Assembly (NCBI GenBank): GCA_016780605.1
Contig: JADHLS010000139.1
Location: 1-9,601, forward strand
Source: Reyranella sp.
Lineage (GTDB): Bacteria; Pseudomonadota; Alphaproteobacteria; Reyranellales; Reyranellaceae
Reading direction: 5' to 3'
Length of the DNA stretch: 9,601 nucleotides
Positions 1-6,907 of this stretch are shown piece by piece. The notes under the pieces are model-generated. The model was not told the DNA's origin and searched no databases. It saw only the letters and a program-made list of their open reading frames with translations. Each line of letters opens with the position of its first letter. Positions within the stretch are counted from its first letter, which is position 1. Position numbers and translations under genes: made by a program.

Positions 1-79
1 AAGGTCGCATGGTCTCGCGGCCTCATTCGATGCCAGCATGAGCTGAACGAAAAAGGCATCGTAGGGATGGAGACCAGAG
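1..79. other. Left-edge leader upstream of the cupin gene, perhaps holding the end of a previous gene
   Basis: No gene can be identified here. On the + strand one frame is open from base 2 and stops with TGA at 44-46 (ending ASFDASMS). A second frame stops with TGA at 39-41. Either could be the last codons of a gene that starts outside the window, but the stretch is too short to choose. Bases 69-72 (GGAG) are the likely ribosome binding site for the cupin start at 80. Confidence 0.3.
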
Positions 80-754
80 ATGAGCCGGTTCTCTTGGCTT
101 GGCGATCGGCGGGATGTGCTGCAAGCGCTTTTCGCGCTGGCCGGCGGCGGCATCCTCGGCGCGCTTTCACGACAACCCGCCGTAGCCAAGGACGCCAGCG
201 ACCTCCCGCCGCCCAAGCGCGCGCTCACCGGCCGCGACGCGGCCGGCAAGTCGGTGTTCCAGTCTTTCGACGTCACGCCCAAGGTGGTCGAGATCGACTC
301 CAACCCGGGCCTGACCTTTTACGAGCTCTACGTGACCGAGGGCGTGCCCAGGCTCACCGGCCTGGAGCCCGACCCCATGCTTCAGGGCACGAAAGCCTTC
401 CCCGGGCCCGGCGGCACCGTGTTCCGCCTGATCTCCTATCCGCCGCGCCGCCCCGAAGGCTACAAGCCGCCGCCCGGCGTCACCTTCGACAGCGGGCTGA
501 AGGAGCTGTCGGACAAGATCCCGCGCATGGGCGATCACTTCGACCGCAGCACGCCCGGCATGCATACCACCGACACCATCGATTACTGCGTCGTGGTGCG
601 CGGCGAGATGACCCTCGAGTTGGACGACGGCCAGAAGGTCCATCTGCGCCAGGGCGACTGCGTCGTACAGAACGGCACCCGCCACCGCTGGCGCAATCCT
701 TTGCCCGAGCCCTGCCTCATGGCTTTCATTTCGGTCGGCGGCCAACGGGCCTGA
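80..754 (+). CDS. Cupin-domain protein with a twin-arginine-like signal peptide
   Basis: A 224-residue protein. The N-terminus carries DRRDVLQ (residues 9-15), then a hydrophobic stretch (16-29) and AVA before Lys37. This resembles a Tat signal peptide cleaved after residue 36, so the folded protein is probably exported to the periplasm. Residues about 158-218 form one cupin barrel: PGMHTTDTIDYCVVVRGEM is motif 1 and GDCVVQNGTRHRWRN is motif 2. Two usual metal ligands are changed: the second His of HxH is Thr164 and the Glu is replaced by Asp169. His162 and His202 remain. Metal binding and catalysis are therefore uncertain, and a binding or sensing role is possible. The start is supported by GGAG seven bases upstream and by the signal peptide. 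The same DNA is open in another frame (67-1377), which I judge to be a shadow. The substrate is unknown. Confidence 0.85.
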   Translation: MSRFSWLGDRRDVLQALFALAGGGILGALSRQPAVAKDASDLPPPKRALTGRDAAGKSVFQSFDVTPKVVEIDSNPGLTFYELYVTEGVPRLTGLEPDPMLQGTKAFPGPGGTVFRLISYPPRRPEGYKPPPGVTFDSGLKELSDKIPRMGDHFDRSTPGMHTTDTIDYCVVVRGEMTLELDDGQKVHLRQGDCVVQNGTRHRWRNPLPEPCLMAFISVGGQRA

Positions 755-927
755 GTCGAATCAGGCCTGGCCGTCACTCGCCACCGCGACAAGGTACTAC
801 GCGCGCCTTCACGCGAGGTTGCAGCGGAAGCGTCGACTCCCGGACCACCAGATGGCCACGCCGCATCCCTTGCGGGCGAAGGTCGACGCGCGTTGCTAAC
901 GCGTGCCCGTCTCTAGGAGGTCGTCGT
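755..927. promoter_or_regulatory. Intergenic region with nested inverted repeats upstream of the lipoprotein gene
   Basis: This 173-base gap between two + strand genes holds three inverted repeats. GCGTCGAC (830-837) matches GTCGACGC (882-889) perfectly across a 44-base loop. Inside that loop is a small hairpin, CCGCA/TGCGG (861-875). A third hairpin spans 887-905: CGCGCGTT/AACGCGTG with loop GCT, seven Watson-Crick pairs and one G-T pair. The third shares bases 887-889 with the outer repeat, so the two cannot form fully at once. No T-run follows, so this is not a standard intrinsic terminator. The AGGAGG at 915-920 is the ribosome binding site of the next gene. No convincing -35/-10 pair was seen. 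Confidence 0.45.
915..920 (+). promoter_or_regulatory. Ribosome binding site fixing the lipoprotein start at 928
   Basis: AGGAGG lies seven bases before the ATG at 928. It decides the start, because the reading frame itself stays open far upstream (to base 67) through the cupin gene. The resulting N-terminus is a typical lipoprotein signal, which agrees with this choice. Confidence 0.85.
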
Positions 928-1377
928 ATGCGTGCCTCGCCGGTTCTGTCAGCCTTGCCGTTCCTTGTGCTCGCCAGCGCCTGCTCGCCGGGCTACGAGG
1001 TCGCGCAGAAGGGTCGGCAATTCGTCACCGGCATGGACGTCACCACCCTTCAATCCTGCGCCGGCATTCCCACCCGCACCAAGCGGCTCGATGCCCGTAC
1101 CGAGCTCTATTCCTACGAGATCCACTACGAGCGCACCGGCGGCGTGCAGATCAACCTGCCCATCATCGGCGGCGGCTTCAGCGCCGGCGGCAGCGGCAAC
1201 TACTGCCACGCCCTGGTTCGCGTTGTCGGCGGCCGGGTCGAGGGCGTGACCTACACCGGCGACAACGACGAGATGCTGGGCAAGGACGGCGTCTGTGCGC
1301 CCATCTTCCGCGGCTGCCTCCGGGAGTACGAGAAGTCGCCCGAAGTAGCCTCGACCGGCCGGTCTGCCAATCGCTGA
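928..1377 (+). CDS. Small cysteine-rich lipoprotein of unknown function
   Basis: A 149-residue protein. Residues 1-18 are a hydrophobic signal peptide ending in LASA before Cys19, a usable lipobox, so the mature protein is probably lipid-anchored. Residue 20 is Ser rather than Asp, which by the +2 rule favours outer-membrane sorting. The mature part has four more cysteines (44, 93, 123, 130), enough for two disulfides in the periplasm. The stretch LQSCAGIPTRTKRLD...YSYEIHY (41-67) loosely resembles the start of the SmpA/BamE fold, where a short helix is followed by a GxPT turn and a Tyr-rich strand. This is a weak resemblance, not an identification. A glycine-rich loop (81-90) follows. The C-terminal CAPIFRGCL holds the last cysteine pair. 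The upstream cupin gene is also predicted to be exported, but a 173-base structured gap separates the two. Confidence 0.82.
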   Translation: MRASPVLSALPFLVLASACSPGYEVAQKGRQFVTGMDVTTLQSCAGIPTRTKRLDARTELYSYEIHYERTGGVQINLPIIGGGFSAGGSGNYCHALVRVVGGRVEGVTYTGDNDEMLGKDGVCAPIFRGCLREYEKSPEVASTGRSANR

Positions 1378-1433
1378 GCAGACGTCCATCACGCATCGAC
1401 CTTTGAGAAGCGAAGCCGTTAGCCGCGCTTCGG
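1378..1433. terminator. Possible weak stem-loop between convergent genes
   Basis: Only 41 bases separate the lipoprotein stop (1377) from the SDR stop (1419). CGAAGC at 1411-1416 pairs with GCTTCG at 1427-1432, and the loop includes the SDR TAA. No T-run follows on either strand, so this is at best an atypical shared terminator. Confidence 0.25.
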
Positions 1434-2267
1434 CCCACCGCCTGGCCACACCGGGCTTCTGGCCAGCTCCGGCCACCCGGCTGGCGCTCCTGACGCGGCC
1501 ATGGCCTCCGCCACGGGAACAGCTGCATCCCACTCGGCCGCGACGAAGCGCATGCCGGTGACGGCACTGCCGGCATCGGAGGCGAGATGCAGCATGGGTG
1601 GCGCCATCTTCTGCGGACGGATCATCTGGCTGCGCTCGATCGATCCGTCATCCGGCACCATCGGCGTATCGGTCGGTCCGCCGGGCACCACGACGTTGAC
1701 GGTGATGCCGGTGCCTAAGAGTTCGCCGGCGAGGCTCGCGCTCCAGGCTTCGAGGCCCGACTTGGCCGGCCCGTAGGGCGAGAAGCCGGGATTGAGCATG
1801 GTAAAGAAGCTGGTGGTGACGTTGATGATCCGCCCGAACTTCTGCGCCCGCATGCCAGGCACTGCAGCGTGCGCCATGTTGAACGGCCCGCTGAGATTGA
1901 CAGCCATGAAGCGCGCCCACAGCTCGGGCGTGATGTCCTCGATCTGCACGACGCGGCGCATATGGTCCTCGCGCACCACCGACATGCCGATCGCGGCGTT
2001 GTTGACCAGCACGTCGAGCCGGCCGAACCGGGCGATCGTGCGCGCGACGCTGTCGCGGCAGGCAGCCGGGTCCGATACGTCGAGGGGCAGGGCGATCGTG
2101 CGTTCAGCCCCGAGTTCGCCCTGCAGGAGCCGCAAGCCGTCCTTCGCCGTGTCGCACAGCGCCACGCGCAGGCCGGCGGCGACGAAGGCGCGCGCCAACG
2201 CCTGGCCGATGCCGCCGGCCGCGCCGGTGATCAGCGCGACGCGGTCGTTGAGATCTGAGGGGGACAT
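1419..2267 (-). CDS. Short-chain dehydrogenase/reductase (SDR), classical type
   Basis: A 282-residue cytosolic NAD(P)-dependent oxidoreductase with a Rossmann fold. Visible motifs are TGAAGGIG (14-21, dinucleotide binding), Asp39 at the end of the second strand (in this family usually NAD(H) preference), NNAA (89-92), Asn124, and the catalytic Ser153, Tyr165 and Lys169 in YGPAK. PGG (195-197) follows the active site. All catalytic residues are intact. It is longer than the usual 250 residues: after the final TGMRFVAAEWD strand (238-247) there is a proline- and glycine-rich tail to 282. The start at 2267 has GAGG about nine bases upstream. It is transcribed divergently from the patatin operon across 106 bases, so shared regulation is possible. 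The substrate cannot be read from the sequence. The region around Ser153 does not look like classical 3-hydroxybutyrate dehydrogenase to me. Confidence 0.9.
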   Translation of the reverse strand: MSPSDLNDRVALITGAAGGIGQALARAFVAAGLRVALCDTAKDGLRLLQGELGAERTIALPLDVSDPAACRDSVARTIARFGRLDVLVNNAAIGMSVVREDHMRRVVQIEDITPELWARFMAVNLSGPFNMAHAAVPGMRAQKFGRIINVTTSFFTMLNPGFSPYGPAKSGLEAWSASLAGELLGTGITVNVVVPGGPTDTPMVPDDGSIERSQMIRPQKMAPPMLHLASDAGSAVTGMRFVAAEWDAAVPVAEAMAASGAPAGWPELARSPVWPGGGPKRG

Positions 2268-2373
2268 TGGGCGACCTCGTGATGGGCGGCAATATCATAG
2301 CGCGCCGGAGGTGCAACGCGCCCGTCATCCTGTAGTCTCATGCTCTGACCCCGCTCCCCGCAAAGGATCGCCA
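2268..2373. promoter_or_regulatory. Divergent promoter region between the SDR gene and the patatin operon
   Basis: These 106 bases must carry the signals for both directions. TGATGGGCG (2280-2288) and CGCCCGTCA (2319-2327) form an inverted repeat with one mismatch, a candidate operator. A TATGAT hexamer on the - strand (2294-2299) lies 27 bases before the SDR start and could be its -10, but I find no matching -35. CCGTCAT (2322-2328) and GTCTCAT (2335-2341) loosely resemble two Pho-box half sites, with 13-base rather than 11-base periodicity. AAGGA at 2363-2367 is the patatin ribosome binding site. Confidence 0.45.
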
Positions 2374-3402
2374 ATGTCCGAGCCGTCCTCACAACTGATC
2401 GACCTCGCCTTGCAGGGCGGCGGCTCGCATGGCGCCTTCACCTGGGGTGTGCTCGACCGCCTGCTCGAGGAGCCCAGGCTGCACATCGAGGCCATCTCCG
2501 GGACCTCGGCCGGTGCCATGAACGGCGCGGTGATGGTGGCCGCCCACGCCGCGGGCGGGGCGGCGGCGGCGCGCACGGCGCTGGAAGACTTCTGGCGCCG
2601 GGTCTCCCAGGCCGCCGCGTTCAGCCCCCTGCAGCGCAGCCCGATGGACAGGCTGCTCGGCCGATGGTCGCTCGATCGCTCGCCGGCCTATCTCGCCTTC
2701 GACTTCATGGCGCGCGTCTTCTCGCCCTACGACTTTCCCCTGGGGGCGCTCAACCCGCTGGCCAAGGTGCTGGCCGAATCGGTCGACTTCGCGCGGCTGG
2801 CGACAGCGCCGATCAAGCTCTTCATCACCGCGACCAATGTCCGCACCGGCCGGCCGCGCGTCTTCCGCAACGCCGAGATGTCGCCCGACGTGCTGCTCGC
2901 CTCGGCCTGCCTGCCGACCATGTTCCAGGCCGTCGAGATCGACGGCGAGGCCTACTGGGACGGCGGCTATTCCGGCAATCCGACCATGACGCCGCTGATC
3001 GAGGAATGCGTCTCCGACGACACCATCATCGTCGGCATCAATCCGGTCGAGCGGCCCGGCATCCCGAAGACGGCGCGCGACATCCTCAATCGCCTGAACG
3101 AGGTCTCCTTCAACGCCGTGCTCCTGAAGGAGCTGCGCATGATGGCGCTGCTGCGCCGCGTCGCCTCCGCCGCTGCCGCCGACGCCGGCGTCGCGCACTG
3201 GTCGCAAATGCGCGTCCATCTGATCCGCAGCGAGATGATGGTCGAGCTCGATTCCTCCTCGAAGCTCAACGCCGAATGGGCCTTCCTCTGCCTGCTGCGC
3301 GACGAGGGCCGGCGCGTCGCCGACGCCTTCCTGGCGGCGCACGGCACGGACCTCGGGAAACGCTCCACGCTGGACATCGATCGCTCGCTGGACGGTAAGT
3401 GA
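2374..3402 (+). CDS. Patatin-like phospholipase / lipid acyl hydrolase
   Basis: A 342-residue predicted serine hydrolase. The patatin domain fills the N-terminal two thirds: GGGSHG (15-20) is the oxyanion-hole loop, GTSAG (43-47) is the nucleophile elbow with Ser45, and DGG (196-198) supplies the catalytic Asp196. The Ser-Asp dyad is complete, so the enzyme should be active on acyl esters such as phospholipids or storage lipids. No signal peptide is visible, so action in the cytosol or at the inner membrane face is expected. The frame is open far upstream, but the ATG at 2374 has AAGGA six bases before it and the family motif begins at once, so I take that start. It is the first gene of a likely three-gene operon, 13 bases before the GntP permease gene. 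From memory, patatins of this type (FTWGVLDRLLE near the N-terminus) are often next to 3-hydroxybutyrate dehydrogenase genes in alphaproteobacteria. Confidence 0.92.
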   Translation: MSEPSSQLIDLALQGGGSHGAFTWGVLDRLLEEPRLHIEAISGTSAGAMNGAVMVAAHAAGGAAAARTALEDFWRRVSQAAAFSPLQRSPMDRLLGRWSLDRSPAYLAFDFMARVFSPYDFPLGALNPLAKVLAESVDFARLATAPIKLFITATNVRTGRPRVFRNAEMSPDVLLASACLPTMFQAVEIDGEAYWDGGYSGNPTMTPLIEECVSDDTIIVGINPVERPGIPKTARDILNRLNEVSFNAVLLKELRMMALLRRVASAAAADAGVAHWSQMRVHLIRSEMMVELDSSSKLNAEWAFLCLLRDEGRRVADAFLAAHGTDLGKRSTLDIDRSLDGK

Positions 3403-3415
3403 TGGGGCAGGTCTG

Positions 3416-4870
3416 ATGGGTCTCGTCGGCATCCTGCTCGGCCTGGGGCTGCTGGTCTGGCTGGCCTATCGCGGTTGGAGCGTGCTGCTGCTGGCGCCCG
3501 CGGCGGCGCTGGTGGCGGCGGCCTTCGCCGGCGAGCCGCTGCTGGCGCACTGGACGCAGACCTTCATGGGCAGTGCCGCGCAGTTCGTGGCGCAGTTCTT
3601 CCCGATCTTCCTGATGGGCGCGCTGTTCGGCAAGCTGATGGAGGACACCGGCTCGGTGAGCGCGATCGCCCGCTGGCTGACCGTGCGGCTCGGCAGCGAG
3701 CGGGCGATGCTCGCCGTCGTCCTGGCCGGCGCGCTGGTGACCTATGGCGGCGTCAGCCTGTTCGTCGCTTTCTTCGTGCTGGCGCCGATGGCCGAGGCGC
3801 TGTTCCGCGCCGCTGCGATTCCGCGCCGGCTGATGCCGGCGGCGCTGTCGCTCGGCACCTCGACCTTCACCATGTCGGCGCTGCCCGGCACGCCCGCCAT
3901 CCAGAACGCCATCCCCATGCCGTTCTTCGGCACCACGCCCTTTGCCGCGCCGGGGCTCGGCGTGATTGCCGCCGCGGTCATGCTGGGCTTCGGCCTGTGG
4001 TGGCTCGCCCGCGCGAGCGCGGCGGCGCGACGGCGCGGCGAGGGATTCGGCGATCAAGGTCCGCCGCCCGTGGACGACGCCGCCGACGATCCGCAGGTAC
4101 GCGAGCGCGCGACGACGGCCCAGGCGTTCGATCCGGCGGAAATCCATCACGCACGGCCGACCGATGCGCCGCCGCCCATCCTCCTGGCCGCATTGCCGCT
4201 CGGCGTCGTCATTGCGGTGAACCTTTTGATGTCCTTCGTCGTCCTGCCGCGCCTGGACACGGCCTTCCTCGCCGAACCGCGTTGGGGCGCCACGTCGTTA
4301 TCGGCGGTGGGCGGCGTCTGGTCGGTGGCGGTGGCGCTTGGCGCCGCGATCGTCGTGCTGCTGCTGCTGAGCGGCCGGCGGCTGCCGGTGGTGCGGCTCA
4401 GCATGGATGCCGGTGCCAATGCCGCGGTGCTGCCGGCGCTCAGCGTCGCGAGCCTGGTCGGCTTCGGCGCCGTCGTCGCCGCGCTTCCCGCCTTTGCGGC
4501 CGTCCGCGAGTGGGTGCTGGGCATCGAGGGCGGCCCGCTTGTGTCGCTCGCCATCGCGACCAACGTGTTGTCGGCCTTGACCGGCTCGGCCTCGGGCGGG
4601 CTCACCATCGCCCTCGATGCGCTCGGCCCGACCTACATGAAGCTCGCGGCGGAGCAGGGCATCGATCCCGCCCTGATGCATCGCGTGGCCGTGATCGGCG
4701 CCGGCACCCTCGACAGCCTGCCGCACAACGGCGCCGTCGTGACCCTGCTCGCGGTGTGCGGCTCAACCCACGCCAAGAGCTATTTCGACATCGTCATGGC
4801 CGCTATCGTGAGCGCGCTGCTGGCGCTGGTCGCGGTGATCGTGCTGGGCAGCCTGCTCGGCTCGTTCTGA
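3416..4870 (+). CDS. GntP-family permease (gluconate / hydroxy-acid:H+ symporter)
   Basis: A 484-residue inner-membrane transporter. Hydrophobic helices occupy roughly 1-200 and 255-484, separated by a charged, probably cytosolic loop (about 198-252). Family-like stretches are FGKLMEDTGSVSAIARWL (71-88), SALPGTPAIQNAIP (154-167), SALTGSASGG (386-395) and DSLPHNGAVVTLLAVC (433-448). Length is a little above the usual 440-460 because of the loop. GntP members carry gluconate, related sugar acids or short hydroxy-acids with protons. The DSLPHNGA type is, as I recall, the kind found in 3-hydroxybutyrate loci, so a short hydroxy-acid is a plausible but unproven substrate. The ribosome binding site is weak (GGGGCAGG at 3404-3411), so translation may be coupled to the patatin gene that stops 13 bases upstream. 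Confidence 0.9.
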   Translation: MGLVGILLGLGLLVWLAYRGWSVLLLAPAAALVAAAFAGEPLLAHWTQTFMGSAAQFVAQFFPIFLMGALFGKLMEDTGSVSAIARWLTVRLGSERAMLAVVLAGALVTYGGVSLFVAFFVLAPMAEALFRAAAIPRRLMPAALSLGTSTFTMSALPGTPAIQNAIPMPFFGTTPFAAPGLGVIAAAVMLGFGLWWLARASAAARRRGEGFGDQGPPPVDDAADDPQVRERATTAQAFDPAEIHHARPTDAPPPILLAALPLGVVIAVNLLMSFVVLPRLDTAFLAEPRWGATSLSAVGGVWSVAVALGAAIVVLLLLSGRRLPVVRLSMDAGANAAVLPALSVASLVGFGAVVAALPAFAAVREWVLGIEGGPLVSLAIATNVLSALTGSASGGLTIALDALGPTYMKLAAEQGIDPALMHRVAVIGAGTLDSLPHNGAVVTLLAVCGSTHAKSYFDIVMAAIVSALLALVAVIVLGSLLGSF

Positions 4871-4872
4871 TC

Positions 4873-4877
4873 GGAGG
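4873..4877 (+). promoter_or_regulatory. Ribosome binding site that selects a TTG start for the Na/Pi gene
   Basis: GGAGG lies four bases before TTG at 4882, just after the GntP stop (4868-4870). No ATG in frame fits: the first, at residue 18, would remove most of the first transmembrane helix. TTG is therefore the best start, and initiation may be weak or coupled to the permease gene. Confidence 0.75.
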
Positions 4878-4881
4878 ACCC

Positions 4882-6462
4882 TTGGAAACCGCGGTCGCCA
4901 TCGCCGGTGGCATAGGCTTCTTTCTGCTCGGCATGGCCGTGATGACCGACGGCCTGAAGGCGCTCGCGGGCTCCGCCTTGCGCACGGTGCTCGCCAGGGC
5001 GACGAGAACGTCGCTCAGCGGCACCATCTGGGGCGCGGTCGTGACCTTGCTGGTGCAGTCGTCCAGCGCCACCACCATGACCACCATCGGGCTGGTGAGC
5101 GCGGGGCTGCTCACCTTTCCGCAGGGGCTGAGCCTGGTGTTCGGCGCCAACATCGGCACGACCGGGACCGGCTGGCTGGTGGCGCTGCTGGGCGTGCGCA
5201 TCTCGCTCACCGCCTATGCCCTGCCGATCGTGTTCGCGGGCGCGCTGCTGAAGCTGATCGGCAAGGGCCGCTGGGCGGCGAGCGGCGGCGCCATCGCAGG
5301 CTTCGCCCTGATCCTGGTGGGCCTGACGACCCTGCAGCAGGGCATGAGCGGCCTCGCCGCCGCACTCAATCCGGCGGACCTGCCCGCCGTGCTGGGCGGG
5401 CAGGGTGTGTCGTGGTGGTCCGGCCTGACGGGCCTCCTGGCGCTGGTCGTGACCGGCATCGTGATGACCACCGTGATGCAGTCCTCGACCGCGGCCATCA
5501 CCGTCACCATCTCGGCGCTGTTCGCCGGCGCGATCGGGCTGGATCAGGCGCTGGCATTGGTCATCGGCCAGAACATCGGCACCTCGACCAGCTCGGCGAT
5601 GGCGGCGATCGGCGCCAGCAACACCGCCAAGCGCCTGGCCGTGGCCTACATCGCCTTCAAGCTGATTGCCGCCATCGTGGCGCTGGTCCTGTTCCCGGCG
5701 ACCGCCCGCTTGATGCTGCGCGCTGCCGCGAGCATCGATCCGGTGACCTTGGTGGCGGCCTATCATACGGCCTACAACGTCGTGGGCGTCGCGATCCTGC
5801 TGCCGCTGATCGGTCCGTTCACGCGGCTGATCGAGCGCATCGTTCCCGATCGTGGCGCGCCCGCCACGCGCTATCTCGATCCCGCGGCGCTCGCCGCCTC
5901 ACCCATCGTCGCCGTCGAGGCGGCGCGCCGCACGGTGGCGCATGTCCTGCAGGCGCTGTGTTCATCCTCGACGTCCGCCGCTCAGGCGACCGACACGTTG
6001 CACCAGGTCCAGGCCTTCCTGTCGAAGGTGACCGAACCGTTGCCCTCGGAAGACGAGCGGCAATGGTTCATCTACACGCTGCATGCGCTCGACCATACGA
6101 TCCAGCTGGCCGAAGTGATCGGAGAGGGAGCGACGACCGAGACGTCGCTCGACTCCCCTGACGAGCAGCGCGCCCTGCAGCTCTACACCGACGCCATGCG
6201 TAGTGCCGCCGAGGGCGCCGCCGTGCTGGAGCATCACGTCACCGAAGGCGATGTTTCCGAGTTCATCGACCGTCTCGCGCGCAGTGCCGCGGAGCTGGCC
6301 CGCCTGCGTCCGCGGCATCGCCAGGCCACGCTCGATTCCGTGGGTGCCGGCAAGCGCGCGGCCAGCGATGCCATGGCAAGCGTCGATGCCGTGCGGCTGC
6401 TCGACCGGCGCGCACATCATGCCTGGCGCGCGGCCGCCTACCTTGCCGGTGCCGCCACCTGA
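4882..6462 (+). CDS. Na+/phosphate symporter family protein with C-terminal PhoU-like domain
   Basis: A 526-residue inner-membrane protein of the NptA/YjbB type. The membrane part (about 1-320) holds two inverted repeats, each with the family signature: QSSSATT (59-65) followed by GANIGTT (88-94), and QSSTAA (200-205) followed by GQNIGTS (229-235). These QSS motifs line the substrate and Na+ site in SLC34-like carriers. Residues about 340-520 are soluble and helical, rich in Ala, Glu and Leu, and resemble a PhoU domain, as in E. coli YjbB. Length fits that family. The likely job is phosphate movement, import or export, perhaps sensed by the tail. It starts with TTG at 4882, 11 bases after the GntP stop, as third gene of the operon. 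The stop lies four bases from the convergent stress-protein stop. A long reading frame running into this gene from 3475 is only a shadow of the permease gene. Confidence 0.9.
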   Translation: METAVAIAGGIGFFLLGMAVMTDGLKALAGSALRTVLARATRTSLSGTIWGAVVTLLVQSSSATTMTTIGLVSAGLLTFPQGLSLVFGANIGTTGTGWLVALLGVRISLTAYALPIVFAGALLKLIGKGRWAASGGAIAGFALILVGLTTLQQGMSGLAAALNPADLPAVLGGQGVSWWSGLTGLLALVVTGIVMTTVMQSSTAAITVTISALFAGAIGLDQALALVIGQNIGTSTSSAMAAIGASNTAKRLAVAYIAFKLIAAIVALVLFPATARLMLRAAASIDPVTLVAAYHTAYNVVGVAILLPLIGPFTRLIERIVPDRGAPATRYLDPAALAASPIVAVEAARRTVAHVLQALCSSSTSAAQATDTLHQVQAFLSKVTEPLPSEDERQWFIYTLHALDHTIQLAEVIGEGATTETSLDSPDEQRALQLYTDAMRSAAEGAAVLEHHVTEGDVSEFIDRLARSAAELARLRPRHRQATLDSVGAGKRAASDAMASVDAVRLLDRRAHHAWRAAAYLAGAAT

Positions 6463-6466
6463 CGGC

Positions 6467-6907
6467 CTATCTGACCACCAAAACGGGAACCGGACTGCTG
6501 ACCAGAACCTCGGAAGTCTGGCTGCCTAGAAGAAGACGGCGCAGCCCGCGTCGGCCGTGCGAGGACATGACGATAAGATCGCACCCGCGCTCGCCGGCGG
6601 TCTTGACGATCGCCTCGGCCGGCTGGGCCTCCGAGACATGAACAGTCTGGACAAGGACGCCGAGTCCATCCGCTGCGCTCCTGACACCATCCAGGACCTT
6701 CGTGGCGGCTTCGTTCTGCGCCGATTCGTACGCCGCCAATTCAGTCGGCCCGGGTATCCACTCCGACCCGCCGTAGATCGGAAAGCGCTCGGTCACCATG
6801 ACGATGGTGGCCTTGGCGCCGACGCTCTTGGCCAGGGCCAGGCCATGATCGACGCCCTTGGCTGCGACCTCTGATCCGTCGGTCGAGATCAGGATGTGCT
6901 TGTACAT
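6467..6907 (-). CDS. Universal stress protein, UspA family
   Basis: A 146-residue, single-domain cytosolic protein of normal family length. It begins MYKHILISTDGS with the conserved Asp10 and ends in PVLVVR. Near the C-terminus MSSHGRRGLRRLLLGS (114-129) is the nucleotide-binding loop: Gly118, nine residues, then Gly128-Ser129. The first glycine of the classical G-x2-G-x9-G-S/T pattern is Ser115, a common variant, so ATP binding is likely. Usp proteins are typically induced by starvation, oxidants or low oxygen. The start is fixed by a very strong ribosome binding site. The small membrane protein gene ends 11 bases upstream on the same strand, so the two are almost certainly one transcript. 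The exact stress is not visible from sequence. Confidence 0.94.
   Translation of the reverse strand: MYKHILISTDGSEVAAKGVDHGLALAKSVGAKATIVMVTERFPIYGGSEWIPGPTELAAYESAQNEAATKVLDGVRSAADGLGVLVQTVHVSEAQPAEAIVKTAGERGCDLIVMSSHGRRGLRRLLLGSQTSEVLVSSPVPVLVVR

Noticed and set aside
67..1377. A 436-codon + strand frame joining the cupin region to the lipoprotein
   Set aside because: The first 287 codons are an Arg-rich shadow of the cupin gene and gap; AGGAGG and a lipoprotein signal mark the true start at 928.
1792..2373. Upstream extension of the patatin reading frame
   Set aside because: It runs antisense through the SDR gene, and the patatin motif begins right after the well-supported ATG at 2374.
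2389..3432. A 347-codon - strand frame opposite the patatin gene
   Set aside because: Composition (Arg, Gly, Asp, His) is typical of an antisense shadow in GC-rich DNA and there are no family motifs.
4780..5766. A 328-codon - strand frame opposite the Na/Pi gene
   Set aside because: Rich in His, Gln, Arg and Gly with no recognisable domain; the opposite strand has clear motifs.
3475..6462. A single very long + strand frame of 995 codons
   Set aside because: Its first part overlaps the GntP gene in another frame and is Arg/Gly/Ala-rich low-quality protein; only the part from TTG 4882 has family motifs.
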